This document shows positions 55,658-63,952 of a stretch of 64,000 nucleotides of DNA, piece by piece (positions within the stretch are counted from its first letter, which is position 1; the number at the start of each line of letters is the position of its first letter). The DNA comes from Bacteroidota bacterium. Its GTDB lineage: Bacteria > Bacteroidota > Ignavibacteria > UBA10030 > SZUA-254. Below the pieces are notes generated by a model. The model saw nothing but the letters and a program-made list of their open reading frames with translations, did no database searches and had not been told where the DNA came from. The position numbers and the translations under genes were made by a program. Location of the stretch: positions 62,001 through 126,000 of the forward strand of contig JAGVIE010000044.1 in the NCBI GenBank assembly GCA_020056225.1, in the 5' to 3' direction.

Positions 55658-56755
55658 TTATAATTCAGACATACGCCGGAGCGGCTTATGCATTTCTCTT
55701 CTAATGCAAATCATCTCAGCCGTAATGCTAACCGCAATCTCCTCAGCAGTTGCAGCAGCGATGTCGATGCCGATCGGTGCGTGAACAGATTTCAATCGTT
55801 CCGCCGAAATACCGCGTGCCATGAGGTGCTCATACGTTGTGAGAATTTTCCGCTTACTCCCAATCATCCCGATATACTTTGCATTCGTTTTCACCGCTTG
55901 TTCCAGCACAATCTCATCGTAATTGTGCCCACGGGTAACAATAACAATGTATGTTGATCTGGTGATTTTGAGATTACTAAATACCGAAGTAAAATCTGAA
56001 ACAATTGTTTTATTGGCTTCAGGAAATCTATGAGGGTTGACATATTTCTCTCTGTCGTCAACGACTGTTACATGAAAACCGGCCATCGAAGCGGCTTGCG
56101 AAACGAATTTGGAAACATGTCCACCGCCGAAAATAATTAAGCTCGGATTTCCAACAACCGGTTCTAAAATCATCTCGCCGGATTCGAGTTTTAATCGAAT
56201 GATTTCGTTCCGTTGATAAGCTTGGGAAATGGAGTGGTGGATTAATGGATTTATGGATTGTTGGAGTAGTTTATTGGTTGATTGGCTTTTAAATGTTTCA
56301 ATGCTCCATTCATCCAACTCTCCACTACTCCGTTTAAAGATTACCTTGCTCTCTACTGTATTATCCTTGCTCAACAGAGTTCCAAGAACACAATCTTCCC
56401 CGTCATCTCTCAGCGATTTAATTTTCTGAAATATTGGACTAAAATCTCTCGTGATCGGTTCAATAAGAATATCTAAATTCCCACCGCAGATCAGACCGCT
56501 TTCTATGTCGTCTTCATTTAGAGAAAACGTGAGAATTTCTGCTTTGCCTGAATTATACAACCTGTTGGCGTGGAGAATTACTTCGCCCTCCATGCATCCA
56601 CCGCCAACTGTTCCAATAGATTTTGTTCCGCCATTCGTGATGAGCATTTTTGAAAAAGCAGATGCCGGTGTCGACCCTGATGTTGAGATAATAGTAGCAA
56701 GCATGATGCGATCTTCTTGCTCAAGCGCGGATAATATTTCTCGATATATGTCCAT
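55658..56755 (-). CDS. xdhC: XdhC-family Mo-hydroxylase maturation protein
   Basis: 365 residues, XdhC_CoxI plus XdhC_C. Motifs: 'ATIISTSGSTPASAFSKMLI', GTVGGGCMEGEV (the conserved cysteine that carries the sulfur for MoCo), GLICGGNLDILIEP, and the C-terminal Rossmann part IIFGGGHVSKFVSQAA, 'VTRGHNYDEIVLEQAV', 'YIGMIGSKRK' and 'HAPIGIDIAAATAEEIAVSI'. Binds MoCo and inserts it, sulfurated, into xanthine-dehydrogenase-type enzymes. No such enzyme is in the window. Between the two domains (56222-56335) a run of AATCCA-type words adds about 37 residues (Q, S, N, L, I, H-rich) not usual in the family. Confidence 0.92.
   Translation of the reverse strand: MDIYREILSALEQEDRIMLATIISTSGSTPASAFSKMLITNGGTKSIGTVGGGCMEGEVILHANRLYNSGKAEILTFSLNEDDIESGLICGGNLDILIEPITRDFSPIFQKIKSLRDDGEDCVLGTLLSKDNTVESKVIFKRSSGELDEWSIETFKSQSTNKLLQQSINPLIHHSISQAYQRNEIIRLKLESGEMILEPVVGNPSLIIFGGGHVSKFVSQAASMAGFHVTVVDDREKYVNPHRFPEANKTIVSDFTSVFSNLKITRSTYIVIVTRGHNYDEIVLEQAVKTNAKYIGMIGSKRKILTTYEHLMARGISAERLKSVHAPIGIDIAAATAEEIAVSITAEMICIRREMHKPLRRMSEL
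56222..56335. repeat. Low-complexity word insertion inside xdhC
   Basis: On the plus strand this reads as repeated TGGATT/ATGGATT/GGAGTAGT-type words, with partly mirrored words at the other end (CCATTCATCC, CCACTACTCC). It keeps the reading frame and falls in the linker between the two XdhC domains. Edges are approximate. Confidence 0.5.
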
Positions 56756-56798
56756 TATGTTTCAGAATACACAATTTATGTAACACAACTCTTCGTTC

Positions 56799-57797
56799 TC
56801 ACATGGTCAACGCCATTACTGCTTTACATGTATGCAATCTGTTTTCTGCTTCCGAAAATACCCGCGAATGTGGTCCATCAATCACAGCATCGGTTACTTC
56901 GTATCCGCGGTCGGCGGGCAAACAGTGCATATAAATTGAATCTTTCTTGGTTAGTTTCATTTTTTTCTCGTCGCAAATCCAGTGCTTATACTTTTTCGAG
57001 ATCTCCAAAGCTTTTTCAGGTGTATGAAAAAGAGATTCTATTCCCCAAGATTTTGGGTAAACGATATGAGCACCTTCAAAAGCTTCATCCATCGAATCAA
57101 CGATATCAAACTTTGTTCCATTCTCTTTAGCGGCTTTCTTTGCGTACTCGACTTCACTGTCCATCAATTTATATTCCGGCGGATGCGCGAGAACGACATC
57201 GAGTCCGAATCGTGGCATGAGTGTAATAAGCCCTTGCGGAACGGACATCGGCTTGGCGTAACTCGGCGCGTATGCCCATGAGACGGCGATTTTTTTACCT
57301 CGAAGATTTTTTCCAAACTCTTCTCGAATCGTCATGAGATCGGCGAGCGTTTGGAACGGATGATCTATATCGCACTGCATGTTGAGAACAGGTACGGTTG
57401 CATGCTCTGCAACTTCGCGCATATACGAGTTACCTTCACCTGGGACTAAATCATGACGGATTGAAATTGCGTGTCCGTAGCTTGAAAGAATGATACCCAT
57501 ATCCTTCGGCGATTCACCGTGTGCAACCTGAGAAGTTTCCGCCGCAATAAAGTGAGCATGACCTCCGAGCTGTGTTGTACCGGCTTCGAACGAATTACGC
57601 GTACGAGTAGATTTATCAAAGAAGAAAAGAAAATTCGTTTTATCGGGCAGGTAGCGGTGGGGCTGACCTTTCTTAAATCTTTTTTTCAAATCGGCGGCGA
57701 CTTTAAGCGCTAATTCGATTTCTTTGACTGTCCAGTCTTTTGTTTCGATGTAATCTTTTCCGCGAACGATGTTCGGGAGTTTGGGTAGTTTTGCCAT
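56799..57797 (-). CDS. ygeW: YgeW-type knotted carbamoyltransferase
   Basis: 332 residues. Carbamoyl-phosphate motif STRTRNSF (63-70) and C-terminal YMHCLPAD match the aspartate/ornithine carbamoyltransferase superfamily. YgeW-specific blocks are clear: NMQCDIDHPFQTLADLM, WAYAPSYAKPMSVPQGLI, 'DVVLAHPPEYKL' and IVYPKSWG, closely like the E. coli YgeW knotted enzyme. YgeW belongs to a conserved anaerobic purine/uric-acid degradation gene set and is thought to act on a carbamoylated intermediate. Transcribed just after the deaminase pseudogene (28 nt) and before xdhC. Confidence 0.9.
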   Translation of the reverse strand: MAKLPKLPNIVRGKDYIETKDWTVKEIELALKVAADLKKRFKKGQPHRYLPDKTNFLFFFDKSTRTRNSFEAGTTQLGGHAHFIAAETSQVAHGESPKDMGIILSSYGHAISIRHDLVPGEGNSYMREVAEHATVPVLNMQCDIDHPFQTLADLMTIREEFGKNLRGKKIAVSWAYAPSYAKPMSVPQGLITLMPRFGLDVVLAHPPEYKLMDSEVEYAKKAAKENGTKFDIVDSMDEAFEGAHIVYPKSWGIESLFHTPEKALEISKKYKHWICDEKKMKLTKKDSIYMHCLPADRGYEVTDAVIDGPHSRVFSEAENRLHTCKAVMALTM

Positions 57798-57825
57798 TGT
57801 TTGCCTTTAAAAATAATGATTGAAT

Positions 57826-58257
57826 TTATTTTCCAATATCTTCATTCCACAGTGTCGGCTCCTCGACAATGAATCGTTTCATTATCTCAACACATTCGGT
57901 TAAATCGAGATTGATAACTTCAACACCATGCTCACGCATAAACTTTTCAGAGCCCTGGAACGTTCACGCTTCACCGACGATCACTTTCGGAATGTTGAAT
58001 TGCACAACCGCGCCCCCGCACAAGTAGCACGGCATCAACGTAGAGTACAAAACGGTATCACGGTAACTTCCAACCCGACCGGCATTGATAAGACAATCAA
58101 TTTCAGCATGCTTCATCGTGTTGTCTTCCTGCACTCGGCGGTTGTGTCCGCGTCCGATTATTTTTCCATCACGTATCAGCACCGAGCCAATTGGGATTCC
58201 GCCTTCCGATAATCCTTTCCGCGCTTCGTTAATCGCTTCCTGCATGAATTGATCCAT
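57826..58257 (-). pseudogene. Cytosine-deaminase-type (CodA-like) gene broken by one in-frame TGA
   Basis: Read through, 143 residues from the ATG at 58257, which is 2 nt after the ygeY stop. Zinc site: HAEIDCL (His and catalytic Glu) and PCYLCGG (two Cys); the layout 'TMKHAEIDCLINAGR', 'LYSTLMPCYLCGGAVV', 'VIVGEA' matches yeast-type cytosine deaminase. At 57964-57966 a TGA falls right after VIVGEA, yet the same frame continues with TFQGSEKFMREHGVEVINLD, then 'ECVEIMKRFIVEEPTLWNED', IGK and TAA, exactly the family's C-terminal region. The truncated product (97 residues) lacks the helix and tail that cover the active site in the yeast enzyme, so it is probably inactive, unless the codon is read through. 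Confidence 0.85.
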
Positions 58258-58259
58258 AT

Positions 58260-59453
58260 TTATTTTCCCAAATAAACCTTTGGAAAAGCTGCATACCACG
58301 TACTCGCTTTTACCAAATGCTCAACAGGTATTTGTTCAGTCGCCATGTGAGCATAGATTTCATTTCCGGGACCGAAACCGATACAGGGAATTTTGTGCAT
58401 TCCCATCACTGCAACACCATTTGTGCTGAAAACCCAGCGGTTTACAACTGGCTTTTGTTGGAATAATCCTTCAAATGTTTTTACACCGCTTGCAAGCACA
58501 GGATGATTTTCCGGCAGAAGCCATGTGGGATAATATTTTTTTGTCGGATAAGTTAAACCGCGCCAGCTTGGAACGGCATAATCGAGAACGACAACCTCGG
58601 CATTTGCTTTCTTCACGCTTGGTAATTCCTGAATTTCTTTGACGGCAGATTCCATCGTATCTGTTGCAGCAAGCCGTCTATCAAGATGAATTGTAGATGA
58701 ATCTGCAACCGCGCAGAGGGAAGGAGATGTTGAGCGGATCTCTGCAATTGTAACTGTGCCTTTTCCAAGGAATGGTTCACCTTTCAATCGTTCATTCAGC
58801 TTTTCAATGTCTTGAATAATCGGAGCCATTTTATAAACGGCATTATTGCCGCGTTCCGGCGCTGAGCCGTGGCAAGATATTCCTTTTACTCGAACTTCAA
58901 TTTCCATTCGTCCGCGATGACCGCGGTAAACTCCAAGGTTTGTCGGTTCGGCAATTACAACTACTTCCGGTCGTATTTTATCTTCGTTAATAATATACTG
59001 CCAGCAAAGCCCATCACAATCTTCTTCCTGAACACTACCGACAACATATAGAGTGAAATCGTCTTCAAGTCCGAGTTCCTTGATAATTTTTCCGCCATAC
59101 ACAAGCGAAGCCATAGCGCCCTTCATATCGCACGCACCGCGACCGTAGATGATGCCGTCTTTCATCGCGCCTTTGAACGGGTCTATTGTCCAATTCTCAG
59201 GATTACCAACATCGACCGTATCGATATGTGCATCCATGGCAATGATATGTTTACCTTTACCGATGCGGCCTAAAATATTTCCCATCGGATCGATAGTAAT
59301 CTCATCGTACTTGCACCTTTCCATTTCTTCTTTGATGCGGTAAACTACTTTTTCTTCCTGCGAGCTTGTTGATTTTATGGCAATGATGTCACGGAGGAAT
59401 TGAGAGACCTGGGATTCGTTTTGTTGTGCGGATTTTAATATTTGTTCGAACAT
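58260..59453 (-). CDS. ygeY: YgeY-type M20 hydrolase (selenium-metabolism-linked)
   Basis: 397 residues, M20/ArgE/DapE fold. Di-zinc site: MDAHIDTV (H76, D78), GRGACDMKGA (D109), QEEDCDG (catalytic E143 and ligand E144), then VVIAEPTNLGVYRGHRG and, near the C-terminus, GFGPGNEIYAH. YgeY members are named for their co-occurrence with selenium-dependent Mo hydroxylases and form part of the same purine-degradation set as YgeW; they probably open or deacylate a ureide intermediate. Stop is 2 nt before the deaminase ATG. Intact. Confidence 0.9.
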   Translation of the reverse strand: MFEQILKSAQQNESQVSQFLRDIIAIKSTSSQEEKVVYRIKEEMERCKYDEITIDPMGNILGRIGKGKHIIAMDAHIDTVDVGNPENWTIDPFKGAMKDGIIYGRGACDMKGAMASLVYGGKIIKELGLEDDFTLYVVGSVQEEDCDGLCWQYIINEDKIRPEVVVIAEPTNLGVYRGHRGRMEIEVRVKGISCHGSAPERGNNAVYKMAPIIQDIEKLNERLKGEPFLGKGTVTIAEIRSTSPSLCAVADSSTIHLDRRLAATDTMESAVKEIQELPSVKKANAEVVVLDYAVPSWRGLTYPTKKYYPTWLLPENHPVLASGVKTFEGLFQQKPVVNRWVFSTNGVAVMGMHKIPCIGFGPGNEIYAHMATEQIPVEHLVKASTWYAAFPKVYLGK

Positions 59454-59529
59454 GGATTTAATGATTTAAGATTTTGGATATATAATTGATGATTTAAGCA
59501 ATTGGCCATTGACCGTTGACATTCGAACA

Positions 59530-60081
59530 TTAGACTATTTCAGACAACAACTCTTTCCTCGGCTGAGGAATTACAACTTTATTCACTAGCAATCCTTTTG
59601 CCGCAACCACTGCAGCACCAGCATCAACCGCGGCTTGGACGGCAGCAACATCGCCGGTTAAAGTTACGAATGCCTTACCGCCCAATGCCATTGCTAATCG
59701 AAGCTCAATTAATTGTACCTTTGCCGCTTTCACTGCGGCGTCGGCAGCTTCAATGAGTGATGCAACGGAAAACGACTCTATAATACCAAGCGCTTGAAGT
59801 AAATCAACTTTGCTTGTTCCGGCAATTGCAGGGAAAACAGCGGGATGAACATTCGGTATTATAAACACATCGACGATCGATCCTTTGCCTGTGATTCCAC
59901 CCGCTTGCACGCTTGCCGCAACTGCCGCAACATCGCCTCCGATGAGTACCATGTACTTCCCGGAACATATTGAGCGAGAAAGAATAATTTCCACTTCAGC
60001 GGCTTTTAACATCGCATCTGCGACCTCATAGCCGGCGGCAATACTTGATAGTTCTATAAGACCGATTGAGTTTTTTGTCAT
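59530..60081 (-). CDS. PduT-like tandem BMC-domain (BMC-T) shell protein
   Basis: 183 residues with two BMC domains (about 5-92 and 97-180). The PduT hallmark is present: SRSICSGKYMVLIGGDVAAV, with C39 in the place of the cysteine of PduT that lines the trimer pore and holds a 4Fe-4S cluster; second domain 'GGKAFVTLTGDVAAVQAAVD'. The C-terminal 'GLLVNKVVIPQPRKELL' also matches PduT. Microcompartment shell protein able to pass electrons across the shell. Only shell gene in the window: no BMC-H or BMC-P (EutN/CcmL) gene is here. Confidence 0.9.
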   Translation of the reverse strand: MTKNSIGLIELSSIAAGYEVADAMLKAAEVEIILSRSICSGKYMVLIGGDVAAVAASVQAGGITGKGSIVDVFIIPNVHPAVFPAIAGTSKVDLLQALGIIESFSVASLIEAADAAVKAAKVQLIELRLAMALGGKAFVTLTGDVAAVQAAVDAGAAVVAAKGLLVNKVVIPQPRKELLSEIV

Positions 60082-60122
60082 GGTAGTTAGCTTTTAGCTG
60101 TTTGCTTTTGGGTTTTTGAGAT

Positions 60123-60464
60123 TTAAGTAATGAGTGCATTTATCATCTTTTGTTCAGATGATAGTAGAGTAAAAATATCTAACATTTTTTCTTCGGGGAT
60201 TAAGCCTATTACTTTCAATAAGATTAATTGTGTCTCAAGCTCAAAAGATGAACCTATAGAAATTTCTAAGTAACGCTTGTACTCAATCTCACTGTTGCGG
60301 CTGCAACCCTCTGCAATATTTGAGGGAATCGAAACAGCCGCTCGGCACATCTGTAATTTCAAACCGAACTTCTCTTCTTTGGGCAACAGTTCAACTAACT
60401 TGTAAATACAAGATGCTATCTGAATTCCTTGCTTCCATATTTCTAAAGTTCTAAAATTTCTCAT
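60123..60464 (-). CDS. Four-helix-bundle protein (23S rRNA-IVS/bAvd-like family)
   Basis: 113 residues. RTLEIWKQGIQIASCIYKLV, then CRAAVSIPSNIAEGCSRNS and EYKRYLEISIGSSFELETQL are the classic four-helix-bundle signature ('sRaa.SIpsNIAEG..r.s..ef.rfL.iA.GSl.ElEtQl'). These small nucleic-acid-binding-like proteins are scattered in mobile contexts. The gene sits between the PduS-like and PduT-like genes, and is flanked by inverted AGCTTTTAGC/GCTAAAAGC words (60087-60098 and 60479-60487), which suggests it arrived later. Confidence 0.9.
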   Translation of the reverse strand: MRNFRTLEIWKQGIQIASCIYKLVELLPKEEKFGLKLQMCRAAVSIPSNIAEGCSRNSEIEYKRYLEISIGSSFELETQLILLKVIGLIPEEKMLDIFTLLSSEQKMINALIT

Positions 60465-60493
60465 CTCAAATCTTAAAAGCTAAAAGCCAATTG

Positions 60494-61810
60494 CTAAATG
60501 CTCTCTACTACAATACTTCCATCAACACTCTTCACAACCCCATCAATACTCGCGTGCACTTTCGCACCTAATTTCCCATCCGGAATTTCTCCAATTAATT
60601 GTCCGCGCTTTACCGATTCACCAACTCGAACAGTCGGTTGCGCGGGTGTCCCGATATGTTGAGAGAGAGGAATTGAAACCTGCTTTGGTTTAGATTCTTT
60701 TTTAGTAAATACAGACGGATGATTATACTCTTCGATCCCAAGTCGTTTCATGAGCTGCTTCAATGGTGTACGTCTGCCCTCATACATCGGATGCGGGGTG
60801 ACTTCCTTCCCACCTGACCACTTGATTCCTTTTTCTTTCAGATCAGATTTCGCAGTATCACATGCTTCTTTAGGGTATAGATTCTCCGGACATGCATACA
60901 GAGTACAAAGTCCGCAAGCACAGCAAAGCGATGCATATTGATTCCAGATATGCTCACCGGTCATGGTAAAACCAAGACTACGCATAACTTTATGCGGCTG
61001 AACATCGTAACCTAGAACGTAGCGCGGACAAAGTTCGGTACAGTAACTGCATTGATCGCAGGCAGATTTCCCGATCCGGCGCATCGATTGTTCGGTCTTA
61101 CTCTTTCGCTGGATTAGAATATGTTCTTTCGGAAGAACGATAAGTCCGGCGGTTGTTTTTGTAATCGGCTGATCAAGGTCGAATTCCAACTTTCCCATCA
61201 TAATCCCACCGACAAACACGCCGGCATCTTTCACACTCACACCGCCCGCAAAAGCAATCGCATCTCTGAAACTCATACCAACAGGTACGACGAATGAAGT
61301 CGGATGATTAACAGCACCTGCTACCGTAATAAACTTTTCTGTTACTGGTTGATCTTCAGAGGCAAGAGTAATATTATAGAGTGTCTCGACATTACTTACC
61401 ACAATTCCGATATCAAGCGGAATTCCCTGCGGAGGTATTAATCTTTTTGTCGATTCGTAAACAAGAATGAACTCATCGCCAGACGGATAAAAATCTCCAA
61501 GTAAATGAATCTTGATGCGTGAATTGTGAATCGCGCCTGAGATTGCATCAACCGCTTCTTTGTTTTTTTCTTTGATTCCGACTATACCTTTTTTCGCGCC
61601 TGTAGACTCCATGAGAAGCTTCACACCATCGACAACCTTCTCCGGGTATCGAATCATCACCTCATAATCTTTATGAATCAAAGGCTCGCACTCGGCTCCG
61701 TTAGCGATTACGTACTCGACTTTCGATGCAGCTTTAATGTGCGCGGGAAAACCACCGCCGCCTGCACCGACTATTCCTGCCTGTCGTATTTTTTCCTGAA
61801 TTTTATCCAT
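60494..61810 (-). CDS. PduS-like RnfC-family flavoprotein with 4Fe-4S clusters
   Basis: 438 residues from MDKIQEKIRQAGIVGAGGGG (start chosen here; the frame extends to 61861 without a better site). Glycine-rich flavin/NADH region VGAGGGGFPAH, 'YVIANGAECEPLIHKDYEVM', then two ferredoxin motifs CDQCSYCTELCP and CCACGLCTLYACP, and a C-terminal barrel-sandwich/lipoyl-like domain (VRVGESVKRGQLIGEIPDGK). This is the RnfC core used by PduS, the cobalamin-reductase-like electron donor of microcompartments. Together with the BMC-T protein it suggests electron transfer through a shell. First gene of the block. Confidence 0.85.
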   Translation of the reverse strand: MDKIQEKIRQAGIVGAGGGGFPAHIKAASKVEYVIANGAECEPLIHKDYEVMIRYPEKVVDGVKLLMESTGAKKGIVGIKEKNKEAVDAISGAIHNSRIKIHLLGDFYPSGDEFILVYESTKRLIPPQGIPLDIGIVVSNVETLYNITLASEDQPVTEKFITVAGAVNHPTSFVVPVGMSFRDAIAFAGGVSVKDAGVFVGGIMMGKLEFDLDQPITKTTAGLIVLPKEHILIQRKSKTEQSMRRIGKSACDQCSYCTELCPRYVLGYDVQPHKVMRSLGFTMTGEHIWNQYASLCCACGLCTLYACPENLYPKEACDTAKSDLKEKGIKWSGGKEVTPHPMYEGRRTPLKQLMKRLGIEEYNHPSVFTKKESKPKQVSIPLSQHIGTPAQPTVRVGESVKRGQLIGEIPDGKLGAKVHASIDGVVKSVDGSIVVESI

Positions 61811-62157
61811 ATTGCTGAAAATTGGTAACATAAAGGTAGAAAAACTTCCGGATAGATACAACCGATATAAAGACTCAACAATAAATCCGGCAAAACACTT
61901 TTTATGTTCACTGCAATATCAGTGTTTGATAAGTTGAAGATTGAATATCTTGATTTTCTATTCTAATCTTCTTATTATACCAAATCAGATTTCTAAGCTT
62001 CTACCTTATTATCTTCTAAACATAAAGGTGCGTTTTTCAATGACTGTTTATTTTCATTTCTAAGAGTGGAATATTCTGCTCTTCATTCGATCTTCGTTTC
62101 ATACAGGCATCTTTTCTTTTTCAGATGCTATTTGTAAAATAATATTTTGGAGTTATT
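61811..62157. other. Divergent intergenic region
   Basis: About 350 bases between the PduS-like gene (minus) and the spermidine-synthase-like gene (plus); it must hold both promoters. A/T-rich, no convincing hairpin, operator or riboswitch was recognised. Confidence 0.5.
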
Positions 62158-63768
62158 ATGTCGTTACTTACAATTATCGGCAAAACTGCCTTCTCGGCAC
62201 AACCGGGATCCTCGAAGAAACAAAAACCAGCTCAGGAAAAAAACGAGGGACTTCTCGGTTTGAAGGTATTAGTACTCGTGGCAGGGGCGGTTCTAATGGC
62301 TTTAGAGATCGTCGGCAGCCGTTTACTTGCACCGCATTTCGGCAACTCTGTTTACGTTTGGGGAAGTCTTATTTCCGTTTTTCTGATCGCATTATCATTA
62401 GGTTATTGGGTTGGCGGACATCTTGCAGATCGTAGACCATCACTTTCGTTGCTTATCGGGCTTTGCGTTGTTGTGGCGGCACTAATCTTTCTTATACCGT
62501 GGATCGGTCATCCGCTGTGCCGTTTTATTCTCGATGCAGGATTCGGAGAACAAACCGGACCTCTTGCCGCCGCAAGTATTCTTTTCCTACCTCCAAGTTT
62601 TCTACTCGGAATGGTATCACCATTTTCAGTTAGAATTACCACGAAAAATGTTCAATCCGTGGGCAGAGCGGCTGGTTCATTGTATGCGCTTTCAACTATC
62701 GGCAGTATTATCGGCACACTGAGCACAACATTTTTGCTTATTCCATTGGTCGGTGTATCGTCGATTCTAAAAGGACTAGGAATTACAATGGCATTGCTTC
62801 CTATAGCGGTTGCATTGATGGGGAAAAAGAAAACCGCTACAATTGTCGCGGGCATTATAATCGCATCGATTGGTGTTTCGATCCACTCGATCCCTTCATT
62901 TCGTATTACATCAAATTCGACGCTAATTATCGATGAAGACACACCTTATCATCATATCAGCGTAGTCGATATGGCTAATACCCAGCGCTTCCTGTTGTTC
63001 GATCGTTTCGTCGAGAGCAGTATCCAGCTTCAGCCGCCATACGCGTCAACGGTTGAGTACACAAATTACTTCCACCTTGCTTTTCTTCTGAAACCTGATC
63101 TCAAGAATACGCTCTTCATTGGCGCGGGTGGGGGAATAGGACCGCGGACATTTTCAGCGATCAATCCCGATATGCAAATTGATGTGGTTGATATTGATCG
63201 ACGTGTCCTCGAATTAGCGGAAAGTCATTTTTATATGCCCAAGTCGCCAAAGATCCACCCGATAACTTCTGATGGACGAACATTTTTTCACCGCTCGCCG
63301 GGACCATACGATTGTGTAGTGCTCGATGCATTCACCGTTGGAGGCCGCATTCCATTTCACCTGACAACACGCGAGTATTTCGAATTAGTACGTTCACATA
63401 TGACGCATGACGGCATTTTCGTTATGAATATCAGCAGCGCTTTAACCGGTAAGAAAGGCGAGATATACCGCGCAGTCACGCGCACGCTTCAAGATGTTTT
63501 CCCGCGTGTGTTTATATTTGCAAACGGCTTATCTCAAAAACCCGATCGTGAACAAACACGCAACATCATACTCGTTGCAACTGTTAAACCCAACGACCTT
63601 CACAGAAATGACCTGCTCGCAACTTTACCAAATTATAAAGAACGGACATATATTACGCAGAGTATGATCAGCTTGATGATTGCAAATCTCATCGACCTCG
63701 CACCGAACCTATCTACGACACCTCCACTCACCGACGACCTCGCGCCTATAGAAACAATGAGTTTCTAA
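62158..63768 (+). CDS. Fused membrane/spermidine-synthase-like protein
   Basis: 536 residues. N-terminal six or so membrane helices ('LMALEIVGSRLLAPHFGNS', 'LGYWVGGHLADRRPSLSLLI') followed by a C-terminal Rossmann domain like polyamine aminopropyltransferases: DEDTPYHHISVVD, LFIGAGGGIGPRTFSAINPD (GGGxG SAM-type loop), DVVDIDRRVLELAESHFYM and YDCVVLDAFTVGGRIPFHLT (D-x-x-D-region with the altered DAF). Often called fused MFS/spermidine synthase. True polyamine synthesis is not certain; the substrate-binding YD(V/L)II(S/L)D is changed to DCVVLDAF as in non-canonical members. Confidence 0.85.
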   Translation: MSLLTIIGKTAFSAQPGSSKKQKPAQEKNEGLLGLKVLVLVAGAVLMALEIVGSRLLAPHFGNSVYVWGSLISVFLIALSLGYWVGGHLADRRPSLSLLIGLCVVVAALIFLIPWIGHPLCRFILDAGFGEQTGPLAAASILFLPPSFLLGMVSPFSVRITTKNVQSVGRAAGSLYALSTIGSIIGTLSTTFLLIPLVGVSSILKGLGITMALLPIAVALMGKKKTATIVAGIIIASIGVSIHSIPSFRITSNSTLIIDEDTPYHHISVVDMANTQRFLLFDRFVESSIQLQPPYASTVEYTNYFHLAFLLKPDLKNTLFIGAGGGIGPRTFSAINPDMQIDVVDIDRRVLELAESHFYMPKSPKIHPITSDGRTFFHRSPGPYDCVVLDAFTVGGRIPFHLTTREYFELVRSHMTHDGIFVMNISSALTGKKGEIYRAVTRTLQDVFPRVFIFANGLSQKPDREQTRNIILVATVKPNDLHRNDLLATLPNYKERTYITQSMISLMIANLIDLAPNLSTTPPLTDDLAPIETMSF

Positions 63769-63952
63769 ACCAAACCTTCTTCCCTCGACATCATCAATTC
63801 TCGAAAGATTACTCATTATTTCCGGTCGACTAAAAATCATTGCTATTCTTTCAACAATTCATTACAATACTGCATAATATACGAACACTCAGAATATAAC
63901 ACTATATTTATACGGTTTGTAAATAATCATTCACAATTGGGGTGATTTAGGA

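Noticed and set aside
57930-57966. Selenocysteine insertion at the TGA of the cytosine-deaminase-type gene
   Set aside because: The residue is not a catalytic cysteine position in the family, and the only hairpin after the TGA is weak and too close. Kept only as an alternative inside the finding.
46826-58257. Genome-wide recoding of TGA as a sense codon, suggested by two in-frame TGAs
   Set aside because: Many intact genes in the window end with TGA at their normal family length (for example transketolase, DUF2851 and the Fe-S membrane gene), and no other long gene has an internal TGA, so nonsense mutations or sequence errors are simpler.
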